From Micropterix aruncella (Eukaryota > Arthropoda > Insecta > Lepidoptera > Micropterigidae), in NCBI GenBank assembly GCA_944548615.1, contig OX155964.1, forward strand, positions 372,001 to 436,000: DNA of 64,000 nucleotides, written 5' to 3'. The notes under the pieces were generated by a model that saw only the letters and a program-made list of their open reading frames with translations, made no database searches and was not told the DNA's origin. Made by a program: the position numbers and the translations under genes. This document shows, in pieces, positions 35,375 through 47,204 of this stretch; position 1 is the stretch's first letter; every line of letters starts with the position of its first letter.

Positions 35375-35655
35375 TGGTTTGACTGTAACATGGCATCAGT
35401 ATATCAAAGTTCAAGACTGTAAGTCAAATATTTCGAGATTGAAATATGACTAGTTCGCCCCCTGGTGGGCCGATTTCAACTACAATGTTATCAACTCTTG
35501 CCATGTCAAAATGATGTCTGCTTGTCAAATTTTAGCTCAATCGGGTTAAGTGTTTTCGTGTTTCCGTCTTCATCTCGAAACAAAATGCGCGTTCAAAATA
35601 CTTTCCCTTGTCGTTGGCTGGTGGGCCGGGAAGGTGAACGAAGCACACCATTCCC
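35375..35655. repeat. R-D interspersed repeat, copy 2
   Basis: gagattgaaatatgactag, gccgatttcaactaca, tcaactcttgccatg and cttcatctcgaaa match 12640-13035. It lies in PPO intron 1. Confidence 0.65.
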
Positions 35656-35724
35656 ACTCCCTATCTCACTCCATATTCTAATCTGACTAGAAGTACACCC
35701 TAATGCAGACTGTTATATAGCAAC

Positions 35725-36300
35725 TAACCTAATGCAACTCAACCTAATGCAGACAGTTATGGTCAGTTCTCCTTGGAAATCAAACTTCTGGCGCTCCTGG
35801 ACGGTCTGCGCACCGTGCGTCATAAGCCAATGGATTGCGCACTCTGACTAACAGTCGGGGGAATCTGGAAGCAGTACTGTTTCCTATAGAGCGGGGGTGG
35901 TTGCGGACCTTACGGCGACTGCTCTTGAAACGACCATCGGCTACGCGATCCTGGGTGAACAGGCGGGCAAAGGATGCCGTGGTCCGCGATAGATTCAGTG
36001 TACACCGTTTCACCGCTTCGTAAGGGAGAGGACCGCGCAAGCGACCTCGAACTCGTAACCAATCGAGAGACTGGAGTAATCTGGTCGCAATTGGAAGTAA
36101 GGGCGTGAGTGTAAGCCCGCTGGGTAACACTCCTGGCTATCTCGCGGTTAAGGCGTTGGCCTCTTACGGGTTTGTGGAGGAGCTAGACAGTGGACTGTTT
36201 TTGTCCTAAGTCTTCTGCGCTCACTCCAGGGAGATAGATCGACTAATCGTTAAAACTTCCTGAGGTGACGGGCTCGCCCGCTGTAGTAGACAACTCTAGT
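35725..36300 (+). mobile_element. R-C GC-rich retroposon with 14-bp TSD
   Basis: The direct repeat tgttatatagcaac at 35711-35724 and 36301-36314 flanks the copy. From about 35765 it matches 48190-48694 almost base for base. The 5' end is shorter than in the 48-kb copy. The 3' end is ctgtagtagacaactctagt. It lies in PPO intron 1. Confidence 0.85.
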
Positions 36301-36314
36301 TGTTATATAGCAAC

Positions 36315-37000
36315 AAGTTGTATTGGCGATAAGTTAGAAGAATAAAATCTAGAAGTAAAACATAGACAGAATGATCATTTTGAAGCCACTGAAGCCAATG
36401 TCAAGCCAAAGCATATGCTTTAGGTCCAATGTATGATAGGCAGTCACCGTAATCGATTATCGATTATAGGTTGCACAAGAGCATTCTTTGAGTAAATCCA
36501 AATATTTTTGAACTTTACATGCTTTTCTTTATAAAGCTTGTCATCATTACAACTCGGTGTTTATGGATGTTGATATATTTGCCACAACCCCAGATACATT
36601 TAAAAATCTAATTATGAATATATTACAATTTAATTAAGAAATCTGTTTATTATGAAAATAGTTATTCTCCTCTTATCTTTGTATTTACATAACTTATTCA
36701 TTTTTTCTATTTTTCGTTCTCATAAAATGTGTCATTACATAATTATATATTTTATTTTTCTTATTACTGTCTATTTAATAATAAATTAATTTATTACCAT
36801 ATTAATATACATGTTTATCAATCTATTTACTGTTTTTTTCTGCTCTATTTACTTTATATTTACTCTTTTAATACTTTGGACTGATTAGTAACTTAGCAAT
36901 TACTTTCAGAATATTTTCTGTTTATTTAAAAAACCCTAATAATTTCACTTTTCACTTTAAAAAATGCTTGTATATTTTAAACTTTTCTTTTATATAGAAC
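36315..37000. other. AT-rich PPO intron 1 DNA
   Basis: No repeat or gene recognised. Confidence 0.4.
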
Positions 37001-37004
37001 TAGC

Positions 37005-37990
37005 TGCGCCCAGCGGTTTCACCCGCGTGGTGATGGAAAATTGTGATAATGATGATAGAAAACCATATATCTTTATAAATTATAGCCTATGTGTTATTCT
37101 GATGTGTAAGGGCCATGACTTTGCAAATATTGTACCAATTTGAATGATAATTATATATGTACTTATAGTATTTAAATTTAAGATTTAGCTTTAGTTTGAT
37201 TATTTAACAAATTACTTACTACTTTGGATGTTACTATGTACAGTTTCTAGTACGTAAATATTTGATTTATTGACTATTTCAATTGTTAGGCTTCTGCTTT
37301 GATTATTCAACTTTTTAACTGACTATTTTAAATATTGTGTGTTTAGTAGGTAGCCATTGACTATTCTTTAATTTGTTTTGAAATACGATTCTACGACGAA
37401 TAACTTTTAGTAGGTTCCAAAGTTTCTTAGATACTGTATATTTTTTAAAATTAATATATGTATGTAACGTAAAGATTAAAGTAGTAATGACACTTACTAC
37501 TTAAAACAGAAATATTTTGACACGTCCAAGAGCGATTTTTAGCCACCAATTGGACACGACGTAAATGTAATGTAATAGGATAGGATAGTAGGATAGAATT
37601 TAAATTTCGAATGTCAATTTCTTAGATTTTTTTCCTACTTACTTGACAGTTATCGTTATATTTTAGATAATTCACGCTATATCTTTATAAATTATAGCCT
37701 ATGTGTTATTCTGATACGTAAGCTATATTATTGTAAAGTTTCATCAAAATCCATTTTGTAGTTTTTGCGTGAAAGAGTAACAAACATCCATACATACATA
37801 CAAACTTTCCCGTTTATAATATTAGTAGTTATGTTTATAATATCGCGTTTATAATATTAGCCTATGTGTTATTCTGATGTGTAAGCTATATTATTGTAAA
37901 GTTCATTAAAATCCATTCAGTAGTTTTTGCGTGAAAGAGTAACAATTATCCATACATACATACAAATTTTCGCGTTTATAATATTAGTAG
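37005..37990 (+). repeat. Interspersed repeat ctagctgcgcccagcgg ... ataatattagtaggat
   Basis: The left end ctagctgcgcccagcggttt and the block tcatcaaaatccattttgta, gtttttgcgtgaaagagtaa, ccatacatacatacaa, ttataatattagtag. The right block is duplicated (37675-37835 and 37855-37990). A small repeat shared with 18.1 kb lies inside at 37510-37575. Confidence 0.6.
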
Positions 37991-38019
37991 GATAACGCAC
38001 TATATGGCCGTTTAATTGG

Positions 38020-38125
38020 TGGAAACATGTAAATGGTTTATGCTTGTTATATTTTGATTAAGTAAATATGTTTTTTGTACTGTCTGTTTCCTGAATAAAA
38101 TAAAAAAAATAAAATAAAATCTGTG
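38020..38125 (+). repeat. LINE 3'-end fragment
   Basis: ggaaacatgtaaatggttta, then ctgtttcctgaataaaataa and aaat units. Resembles the terminal part of the LINE at 33.3-34.3 kb. Confidence 0.4.
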
Positions 38126-38227
38126 TAAATCTTTGAAAGGGATTACGAGACCCCACAGGTCGTTATTTCAAAGGTATTAAATCATCTCACTTCTTATAAA
38201 TATTATATAAATTATTGAAAAACTTAC

Positions 38228-38284
38228 CAAATAGACGGCAAACACTTGTACCGCTGACTGTCTCAAGAGACAGTCAAGACGACT
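38228..38284 (-). other. PPO: PPO leader exon (5' UTR exon 1)
   Basis: Starting at the initiator A (38284), this 57-nt non-coding exon ends in the strong donor ttg|gtaagt at 38227. It contains a 9-bp perfect stem, gactgtctc/gagacagtc, with a 2-nt loop at 38256-38275. Splicing to the acceptor at 33047 gives a leader of about 75 nt. Inferred from motifs; not shown by transcripts. Confidence 0.65.
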
Positions 38285-38430
38285 GACGAATATCCAGCCT
38301 CAGCACGGGTCATTTATACCAGCAACTCTCGACCAGCGGATAAAACAGTGCAGTGTGCCGCAGATTGGTGCCGGGCGGACGACAACTCGCGATCGCAGGG
38401 AACGACAGTCTTGTGGTTAGAATTATCAGA
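38279..38430 (-). promoter_or_regulatory. PPO: PPO core promoter and proximal region
   Basis: Minus strand: TATAAA at 38318-38313, then the arthropod initiator TCAGT at 38286-38282 with its A 34 nt after the start of the TATA box. Upstream are two GATAA words (plus strand 38339-38343, minus strand 38427-38423). GATA factors drive hemocyte and fat-body genes in insects. About 75-220 bp further upstream lies an R-C retroposon fragment (38500-38688). Confidence 0.65.
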
Positions 38431-38499
38431 CTACAGAGTAATGTGGGAATCAATCTAGGTATTTGCGGTTTGTTAAATGTCCAATCATTTGAACAACTT

Positions 38500-38688
38500 G
38501 GGTTGTCGACTACAGCGTGCAAGCCCGTCACCACAGGAAGTTTTAACGATTAGTCGTTCTATCTCCCTGGAGTGAGCACAGAAGACTTGAGGACAAAACA
38601 GTCCACCATCTAGCTACGCCACAAGCCCGTAAGAGGCCAACGCCTTAACCGCGAGATAGCCAGGAGTGTTACCCGGCGGGCTTACTAA
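38500..38688 (-). repeat. R-C GC-rich retroposon, 3' fragment next to the PPO promoter
   Basis: From gttgtcgactacagcg to cggcgggcttac this is the reverse complement of the 3' part of the 48-kb copy. 5'-truncated, no clear TSD. Confidence 0.75.
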
Positions 38689-38689
38689 A

Positions 38690-39425
38690 CCATGCTCTTG
38701 GGCGATTAGTGGCTTAAGATTATGAGAACGAACCATTATATAGTTTGATATCTCGTAAACCGTTATTGCTGACAACGGAAAACATTTTATTAGTCGCGAT
38801 TTTAACGATTTTATGAACCAATAAAGTCCATAATGTTCAACTGTCTGTACTTTATTACAACTCAGCCTTATTCAACCGGGAAGTAAAATAGGACTATCGC
38901 CATATAGGTAATAAATCTGTCCATCGCAGTTGGGATACGTTTCTGCCTACCATTCGTTTCGGAATAAACACAGCCGTTTATGATTCGATCGGCTTTAGTC
39001 CTAATTGTATTTATGAATGGCCACGATCCTATTTGTGCTTAAGGTACGGTCCTACAAAATTGAGTTATTTTCGGTAATACTAAAGAATTTACTCAATATC
39101 TGGAAGACCTTTCTCTGTGCTTGTTTAACTGCTTGATTCCCGTACTATTCATTCCCGTTTTTTTTATCGTAAGCTTCGGGACATTGAATTAAATGTAGGC
39201 AATATTTCTGGTAAAGTTGTTACGTACCAAACGACACTGGTTCGTATTTTTTAGCTATTTTTATTAAACAGATTTTTTAAAACAGGAAATTTATTAAACA
39301 GAAAATCATTAAAAACTATAGTCACTTTCAGTATCGATATAGCCCAAGGGTCAGCAAGTAATTTCAAGAGGGGTTCGGATACTGTTGAAATTTTTTATCG
39401 AGGTCCAGAAAAAAAGTACTTACTA
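38690..39425. other. Unassigned intergenic DNA
   Basis: No gene or repeat of this window seen. Confidence 0.4.
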
Positions 39426-39426
39426 G

Positions 39427-40385
39427 TCATCCTAATTTTTTTATTATTTTTATTATTATTATTATTATTTGTTGATGAACTAGCAGCTTAACGCTAATGT
39501 GTTCATATGTATGAAATTCACTGGTGGTTTTTAAATATATATCAAGTCTACTTTTGAATGCGTTTATGGTTGGTGCTTCGATAACTTCATCGGGCAGTTT
39601 ATTCCAGCTGTTCACGATTCTGTTTGTCAGGAAGTGCTTTCTTGCTTCAGTTGAAAATCTTGTAACGTTGAGTTTCAGGCTGTGACCTCTTAATGGTTTG
39701 AATTGAACACAAACATGCTTTCCAACTCTGGGCAGTCGTAGTGTTGCCACAGTATTTTGTATGTCTCTTATGAGATCTTCTCTGTGTCTCTGTTGCTCCA
39801 GAGTTGTCAGTTTGAGGATTTTTAATCTATGTTCATAGGGCGTTTTCTTAGGGTATTTGGCAGTTTTGTCGCTCTAGGTTGTATACTTTCAAGCAGGTTG
39901 ATGTCCTTGGCAAAATAAGGATTCCAGATTTGAAAACCATACTCGATCAGAGGACGAATGTAGGTTTTGTAAATTTTTAGAAATGTCGGTATCGTCAATA
40001 CTTGAAAAGCGTTCTCTACCAAATATAGAAGTGAGTTTGCCTGTTTTACGATGTTTTCAATATGGTTTGCCCATTTCAAGTTGTCCGTTATCGTTATACC
40101 AAGGTCTTTCTGTGCATTTGTGGTGGTTAAGCTGATCGATCCAAGTTGGTAGTCATTTTTAGGGTTGTTTTTAACAAGGTGTAGATCTGTGCATTTCTTA
40201 GGGTTGGTTTTAATAACCCAGTCTTGAGTCCATTTTGTGATTTCATCTAAAGCTTCTCTGAACGTTCCACAACTCAAAACAGCGTCTGCAGTAAGCTTAA
40301 CATCATCAGCGAAAAGGCTCGTTGATATTCCGGCGAGTTGGGGAAGATCAGAGACGAAGATCCCGAACAAAATTAAGATACTGGG
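39427..40385 (-). pseudogene. 5'-truncated LINE with FADD reverse-transcriptase motif
   Basis: The peptide starts near LFGIFVSDLPQLAG, then STSLFADDVKL (the RT active-site box), KDLGITITDNLKWANHI and YIRPLIEYGFQIWNP. After a frameshift near 39820, the C-terminus FLTNRIVNSWNKLPDEVIEA follows. The tail is (aat)n. RT motifs before the active site are missing, so it is a dead truncated copy. CR1/L2-like in layout. Confidence 0.75.
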
Positions 40386-41256
40386 TAATAAGATAAGGGG
40401 TTACTAGTTCAAGAAATAAAACTTCCCAGTTACATCGGTATATTTAATGTTTCTTTGTAAAACTAAACAAACAGTTGTAGTATAATGCGCGAAGCAGTTG
40501 TAAATTCTTTAAAAAATCGATCATACTTAACTCTAAAATACAAACTAACGCATTGTTATCAACGAAATATAATACAATAAATTATTTAAATGCATGTAAG
40601 ACTCGCGAAGTCGTTTTTCTACAAGTATTTTTAAGTTAGTGGACGAGATATATGATAAGATTGATAAATACGCACTAAGAATATCTGTAAAACGCACATG
40701 TCAGCCTCTATTCAGCGCCAGGTGGATCGTTACACATGGTTACACTTAACAATACTTTATATTATTAAAAATAAAACGGAAAGAATAAAAGAATTTCGTG
40801 GGACTAGTTAAAAATAGAAATTGGCAGTTGTGACATTGCGTATAAATATTTAGACCTGGCATCGGCTGTCGGCAGCTGTGACGCGAAAAGAGGCCAGTCG
40901 GCTTCTTCGCGGAAGATCGCTAGTCAGTCGGTAGTTCACAGTCGCTCGATTGATATCTTCGCTAACCAATTGTATCCTCGCCATTCTACGACTTTAAATG
41001 CCTCCTTGCGTATCGAGAAATTGCATGAATAATTCCAACAGGCCGTTTAAACAGTTGGAATTTAATTTCAAAGGAAGTTTTAATATTAATACAATTTTTT
41101 TCCGCAACTATTTAATGCCATTCTGTGAAAGAGTTAGTAAAGCTATCGCAATCGTTTGTTTTTAGGGTAGTGGCACTAGCAGAGTTGGGTTTGATCCACA
41201 ATTCGTATTGAAAGCCAGGTCTATATATTTATAAGCCAGTGGCTTTATAGAGTTGT
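40386..41256. other. Intergenic DNA with a lone TATA-type sequence
   Basis: TATAAA at 40841-40846 (+) heads a GC-richer stretch. A 55-codon ATG frame starts at 40998 without recognisable features. No other gene sign. Confidence 0.35.
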
Positions 41257-41262
41257 TTTAAT
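41257..41262 (-). terminator. Possible poly(A) signal ATTAAA of the secreted-protein gene
   Basis: ATTAAA on the minus strand about 125 nt after the stop at 41386. A common variant signal; no AATAAA is nearer. Confidence 0.4.
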
Positions 41263-41385
41263 TATGTACATGCACCATACTTAATAGAAGATAACCTATT
41301 TTTCGTCGCATGATATGTTAATAATTAGATGAGTAACTCTAGCATAACGAACGAAATCAGTCTTGAGCGAGCGTCCAGCTGGCGC

Positions 41386-44300
41386 CTAAGGCATAAGCCT
41401 GTGGTAGAAGGCGGGCTTGCTTTTGTGCATGACGTAGATGGACTTGGGCTTTCCGTTGCCGGGGAAGTACTTGTGGAAGGACTTCTTGGGCTTGCCGGGG
41501 ACGTAGAATGTCACAGCGTTCTTTGAGCTGTGGTGGCGTTTGTCCAGTCTGCTCTTCTTCTCGCCCAAGTCTTCTAGGCGGGCCTGGAATCAGATACAAA
41601 TTAAATATTATTATTTAATGTAGATTCTGTTCTCGATTTTATATTAGATTGATCAAATCCATAGTACATTTTGGCAACTGTGCTGCGCAGGCAAAATGCA
41701 GGCGGCGTTGATAGCATTAACGGCGAAACTAATAGCAATAATATGGCCCTCTATAATAACATTGATAATTAATGATTTTTTATAGAAGACTGATTGATTA
41801 TAATGATTATACTGTTTATATCCTGTTAATAAATTATTAGATTAATAATAATTGATTATATCCTGAATATTTAATTTCAAACGGAGATATCCTACCAAAA
41901 CTGGTAATCGGGGGGCGAGGCTGCCCGCTGGGTACCTTTCTCGACACCTTGCCCTAAGTAAAGGCGTTGGCCTCTGAAAGGCATTAGGCATAGCTAGACA
42001 GTAGATTTGTATCGTCTCTAAGTCTTATACGCTCGCCCCACGCCTGAAAGAAAGATCACATATCGTTATGCCAGCCTGGGGTGACGGGTTCACCCGTTGT
42101 AGTCGATGTCCCAGTGATTGATTTAAAAAACAATGATTTAACCAATGATAACAATAATAACACTCGATTATTAGTGCGATCTATCGCATTTTTATATAGG
42201 CTGAACGTCTTAGATGGCGTAGGCATCGTCATAAGAACATGTTTGAGGAAATATGTATCTAATTATAAGATCATACTGTTACCTCACCTAAATAAATAAA
42301 ATACTTATTTATTTAGGTGAGGTAACAGTATGATCTTATATATAGATATTTAGGTGAAAAAAATAAAATATTACAGAGAGATAGAATGCCATTATATCTA
42401 AGTCTATCCGAACATTAAAGTGCGTAATTATTAAGTTTGAAACCACTGTACAAAAGTAAACTTTACATCTTTATGAAAATAATTGCTAAAATTAACTCTT
42501 TTAGTTCAATATTCGGTAAAAGTTATATTAAGAAATGTAAATGAGATTAAAATAGGCTCATAATAAAATATTCAATTAATATAAACACGGCCCAAAACTT
42601 CGGATAAAAAAGGACTGTATTGTACCTAAATTAGTATATTTTGGAATAAATAATAGAGAAGAGTATTTACTAATAGCAACGTGCTTAATATTGTAAACTT
42701 TGGCTTTAGTCTTAAGAGCATGTACCAATTTTACCGTACTTTCGAGGGGAAAACTCTATAAGAAAACAGTTAAAATTATAAACGCTTCGGACTCTAGAGA
42801 TTGAATATTCTAAGCTTTACCACTGAGCATTTAACGTTTTAATCTTAACTTTAACTTCCTTTTTTAATAAAAGTGATTAAATTACTCTTAGACAATTATT
42901 TAAATTTAATTTTGGTACACTGATTAACGAATAACGAAATTAATGATTTGATTAACTGTACCCAGCACTGGGTGCGGAAGCGAGTGCGTCGTGTGTCCTT
43001 CTAGTTATGACGGTATAGATCGGAGACATGGACGCTCACCTGTTTGTCAGCAATTTGCCTCAGTAATGGCACGTTCCAATGGTAGACTCGTCCTGGTTTC
43101 CCGTTGCTCTTGAAGCCGACGGGTAGTTTCCTAGCAGCCGGCGCCGCTTGTATAGCGTTTGGATTTTCGCCAGTGTAGTAGTGAGGATGCGGTGGCAGCT
43201 TTATGACGTACATCTTGGAGTCGCTGGCGTCGCTTTGGTGACGAGATTCTTCTGCAAGTCGCTTTCTGGAATAGAATGAAATGGAGGTTAAGATAACCAT
43301 TGTATTTAATGTTCAGCTCATAATGATTATGATAGACACCCATTCCAATTTATTCCCCTACATACACACTTACAAACATTTCTTTTTTAACACGCTTTGA
43401 TTAGGTCGACCTATATGTAACTATGTAATGGAATCTAAGGTAACTAATTTAACCATCTTCCAAGGATCGTAGCGTCATGAAAATTGGCAGCTGTATGTAG
43501 CTCTGATGACAATACAATAATATGGTACTGTCGAACTGATCTGATGATGGAGTCAGAAGATATGAAATGGACTTCATGATGGAACATCGTATCATAGCTT
43601 GGAATGAATTTTGACCACGATTAGGTTTCAAGGTCTGATGATGAAGCCGGAAGATAGGCACTGGCATTCCATGATGGAATATCGTATCATAGCCGTATGT
43701 ATGTGAATATCGTATCATAGCCCAAAAGCGTGTTTTTAGTGTTTTTTTAAACTATTGATTTATTATAATATTAGTATAGATTATGTAAATATAAGTAATT
43801 TCTGAAAAAATATTGCAATGGTTGTTTTTTTTATATATATGTTAAAGACTAATAATACGGCGTTCACATATTTAATAACACCTTGTATATTTTACAATAA
43901 TTGAGCCAACTGGAGATCCTGTACCCTTAAAATCCTGGAGCCAACGAAAGCCACGAGCGAGGAATCGCCAAGATCTGGAATACCTTGTGAGCTAGCCGCT
44001 GAGAATAAAGGTGTACATACTCATGATGCCATAGTAAATAGTACCTGCCGTTATACTCCTCTAATGTTATCGTGAATTGCTAGAATATCGCAACTCTTAA
44101 TTTCGGCGAAATGTATGACCACAAATGTATATCTTGATTCTCTTGATTCTCCACAAATGTATATCTTGATATAAATAGATTTATTTTCTCTCAATTTAGT
44201 AGAGTATTTCTCGACGATTCCTGTACCTATTGTAGTCCAACCCCTGTCTGGCTCCATGTGGCCATTATTTCTGTTGTGTTTTATCATGCAAGGCCATCTT

Positions 44301-46092
44301 ATTTATTTTCATATTGATTTTTCATCCCTACCTATTACAACGCACAATGTTGAAAATTTTTCAGTTACAAGTGGAGGCGATGTAGTTATAACGACCAGGA
44401 ATATCTTCAATATTGACATGATTTATATACGATGATAAGATGACCTCAATTCAGTTTTTGTAGGTTAAAAGTATGAGGAATAGTGATAAAAATCAATGAA
44501 AAAGTTTAATTGCTTTTGCTGGGTTCATATTCCCACCCATTTCAAATTATTTTTCGCCAAACAAACGTTGTCAGTTAGGTTTTCGCATGGGCCGGTTGTC
44601 TAAACAACTTTATGGATAAAGGAGGCACAGTAAAAAATCAAGACAAAAATAGATACTCAATGTATTGGTGGCAGTTAATATTTGGACCTGGGCCGTTGTC
44701 ATTCCTTCCTTTTCTGTTGATTTTTTGTTTTGCATTCTGGCTGTTATATTGGACTTTATTGATTTGTGATATACGATTGGATATTCGTTAAACTGTTGAT
44801 TTTATAACAACAGTAACGACTTATAATAAACGATATTAAATAAGATTTAATAACTTGTTTTATTCACAAAATACTCCAGATATATAAAACGTCGATTGTG
44901 TATAATTCAAATACGACATGGATTAATAGCTTCGATTTTGATATTATTACATCTTTAGACAAGCAACTTTTACACTCTGGGTACACTTTTCACATTCTCC
45001 TTTCAATATTTTTTTCCGATTTTATATATAACTAGATGACGCGGTGAACTTCGTACCACCTAAAATTGATTTGATTGTAACTCTTCATAAGCGTTTATTG
45101 ATCGTAATCAACCTTCCAAATCCAATTCATTGAAATCTATAATATGGCTGAATCATCGGTTTGAGTTTCGTTTGATGATTAAATGAAAGTCGTTTGTAAT
45201 TAAAATAAATTCAATGTATTTAATTTACATGATGAAATATGAATGCTTTTTCGTCTTTTCCGACTTTTTCGACTTTTTCGACTTTTTTGACTTTTTTGAC
45301 TTTTTCGACTCTTTTGACTTTTTCGACTTTTTGAAATTTTACACAATGGCAGGGAATAAATAACAGTTATGGATGGCGCAGCTGTCAAACAATAGGATCG
45401 CCGCGAACGCCATCTATTGAAAGTGGCCCATTTCCCCATTTTGACTGACAAATGACCAATTTCGATTTTTTCGATTTTCAGTTGTTTTTTTTTTATTTTT
45501 CCTAAATATTTTTTTTTGTAAACTACCCCTGAATCGGTCGAGTCATTTTCGAGATCTTGCGAGACTAACGCACAGCGATTCATTTTTATATATAAGAAGA
45601 AGATAAGAAGAAGAAGATATATTGGTTTTATATATTTTTACTGAAATTTACGGAAAAACTAATTATTACCGAACGATTTTGAACCCATTTAAGGACTAAT
45701 CTCTTTATTTGACATCAACGTAGGGATATCTAATTTGAAAAGCCATTAGGGCTCGTTTTTATAAATATCCCTACGCGTATAACTCCGTTATCTAACTATT
45801 CGTATAGCATTTATAGTTGAAACATTTCTAAATATACCTTTTATTTTGATTTTGAGATGTGTTGTTTGAGCGCTTTTGAAAAAAAAACCTACCTATGATG
45901 TCCAGCGGGTATGTGGAGTCTCTCCAATCCCAGTTTGGTGAATAGCTCCTTGTTATCGCCGACGAGACCGCTGTGGTCGCGCATGGCGCGATGACCACGA
46001 TCCGCTGCGGTATCCGCTGCGGCGCCGACCACATCTTTGGCTGCGGTGGCCGAGCACCACAGGGCACACACCACGACCGCGATGCGCATCAT
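41386..46092 (-). CDS. Predicted secreted 207-aa protein, three coding exons, unknown family
   Basis: Coding exons are 46092-45893, 43265-43040 and 41583-41386. Donors are gtaggt and gtgagc, acceptors ttccag and attccag, and the phases match (2/1, then 0/0). The N-terminus MMRIAVVVCALWCSATAA is a signal peptide. The mature part is basic and rich in His, Lys, Pro and Tyr. It holds three loosely similar YV..P..aromatic stretches: MYVIKLPPHPHYY, FYVPGKPKKSFHKYF and IYVMHKSKPAFYHRL. A dibasic LDKRHH precedes the second. No Cys follow the signal peptide. I do not recognise the family; a cuticle or extracellular role is a guess. Its 3' end lies about 3.1 kb upstream of the PPO promoter on the same strand. 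The sequence tcccag just before the ATG may be an acceptor for a non-coding leader exon. Confidence 0.75.
41880..42112 (+). repeat. R-C GC-rich retroposon, second subfamily, 5'-truncated
   Basis: aacggagatatcct, gggcgaggctgcc, aaggcgttggcctct, atatcgttatgccagcctgg and gtgacgggttcacccgttgt match the reverse complement of 25055-25290. It lies in intron 2 of the secreted-protein gene. Confidence 0.7.
42256..42348. repeat. Long, nearly perfect hairpin
   Basis: 42264-42299 and 42305-42340 are 36 bp perfectly complementary around a 5-nt loop. After two mismatches, six more base pairs extend the stem. The core is ctgttacctcacctaaat. Just downstream at 42365-42432 is a MITE word set shared, reversed, with 7787-7832. 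It lies in intron 2 of the secreted-protein gene. Confidence 0.93.
43380..43745. repeat. R-B repeat, copy 2
   Basis: Starts aacacgctttgattagg and ends aaaagcgtgttttta. Inside, the tandem units are shortened by deletions. It lies in intron 1 of the secreted-protein gene. Confidence 0.75.
45031..45595 (-). repeat. R-A repeat, copy 2 (inverted relative to 2951-3650)
   Basis: Begins actagatgacgcggtgaac and ends at a tract with cgagactaacgcacagcg. The simple-repeat core (about 45250-45330) is shorter than in copy 1. It lies in intron 1 of the secreted-protein gene. Confidence 0.75.
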
Positions 46093-46665
46093 TCTGGGAA
46101 AATTGAGATAGAAAACATTAAAAAAACTGAAGTGGCACTGAATTAAGATGCATAATCAACAATCAACAATACAACAATACAATCAACTACTCCAGTAGAT
46201 AGGCATTCCTACACTTGGATGCGTCACAAAATGAAATGCTTAAAATTTAATTATTAAAAACATAACTATCATGATAGTTGTCATGGCTGTAATATTATAT
46301 TTAATATTACATACTTACAAATAATCAAAATATACTAATGTCATTAAATAGTAAGAGAGAATAATATATTAAAATAGAAATGCAAATTCTATGTAGAATA
46401 ATCATCGTAAAATAATTTTATTGTCTATCCAGCAATATGTCTTCTTATTTTTTAAACATAAATAGATGTATACTAAATTATATGAGAATTAGAATGTCGG
46501 CTATCATAATTCCGTTATGTTTAAAATTTAACAAATTTTGCTAATTATCAACATGGAAAATCGATAATTATCATAATCGAAAAAAAATAATTTCCCTTTA
46601 TTTCTGTAAAATGTCTTACATGGCGAAAGGCATAACCGAATCACATCAATTATATTCAAAGCAGG
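46093..46665. other. AT-rich region upstream of the secreted-protein gene
   Basis: A short acaatcaac tandem lies at 46155-46185. No promoter element stands out. Confidence 0.35.
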
Positions 46666-46855
46666 TTGTTTGTTTGCTTGTTTATACTCTTTATTGTGAA
46701 ACTTCACAATGGGCGGGTTTATTATCATACGACAATCTCTTCCAACCAACCCTACTATGAAGTGTTCATATGGATGTGTGCGTGTAACATGTGTGTAAGT
46801 GTGTGTCTTGTTTTGCATTCGATCGACAGAATTGAAATGCAGTTCCGTTAAGGTT
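46666..46855 (-). mobile_element. SINE S1, copy lacking the tRNA-like head
   Basis: actctttattgtgaaacttc, gcgggtttattatcatacga and cattcgatcgacagaatt match 6826-6945 closely. The head beyond gttccgttaa is missing. Confidence 0.65.
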
Positions 46856-47204
46856 GTAACATGTTTTATAATAACTTGTGCCTAGTTTAAGACTCGTGAC
46901 GTTTTTCCCGGGGGCAATTGCCCTTTAGTGAGGTTTCATGTGCGCCGGGCACATTGACCCGGTTGCCTGAGTGTGGCATCGCAGAGCTATAGCCTCGCGC
47001 CGGCCGCCATCGCCGCAAGCAGTCGGTTGCAATTAATACTTAATTGTTTTTAGTTTATGTATTTAGCCATTTAGATACTTATATATATTTGGAATGTACT
47101 AAATTAGACCTAGTATTTTATCCTAAACACAATTTACGTATCATTTTTCATTTTTATTTATTTGACATTTGAAGTTTAGTTACCGGTTCTCTTACATATT
47201 AAGT

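Noticed and set aside
46905..46940. T3 phage promoter-like word ccctttagtgagg (vector contamination)
   Set aside because: Only 13 bases match and the surroundings are ordinary genomic sequence without vector.
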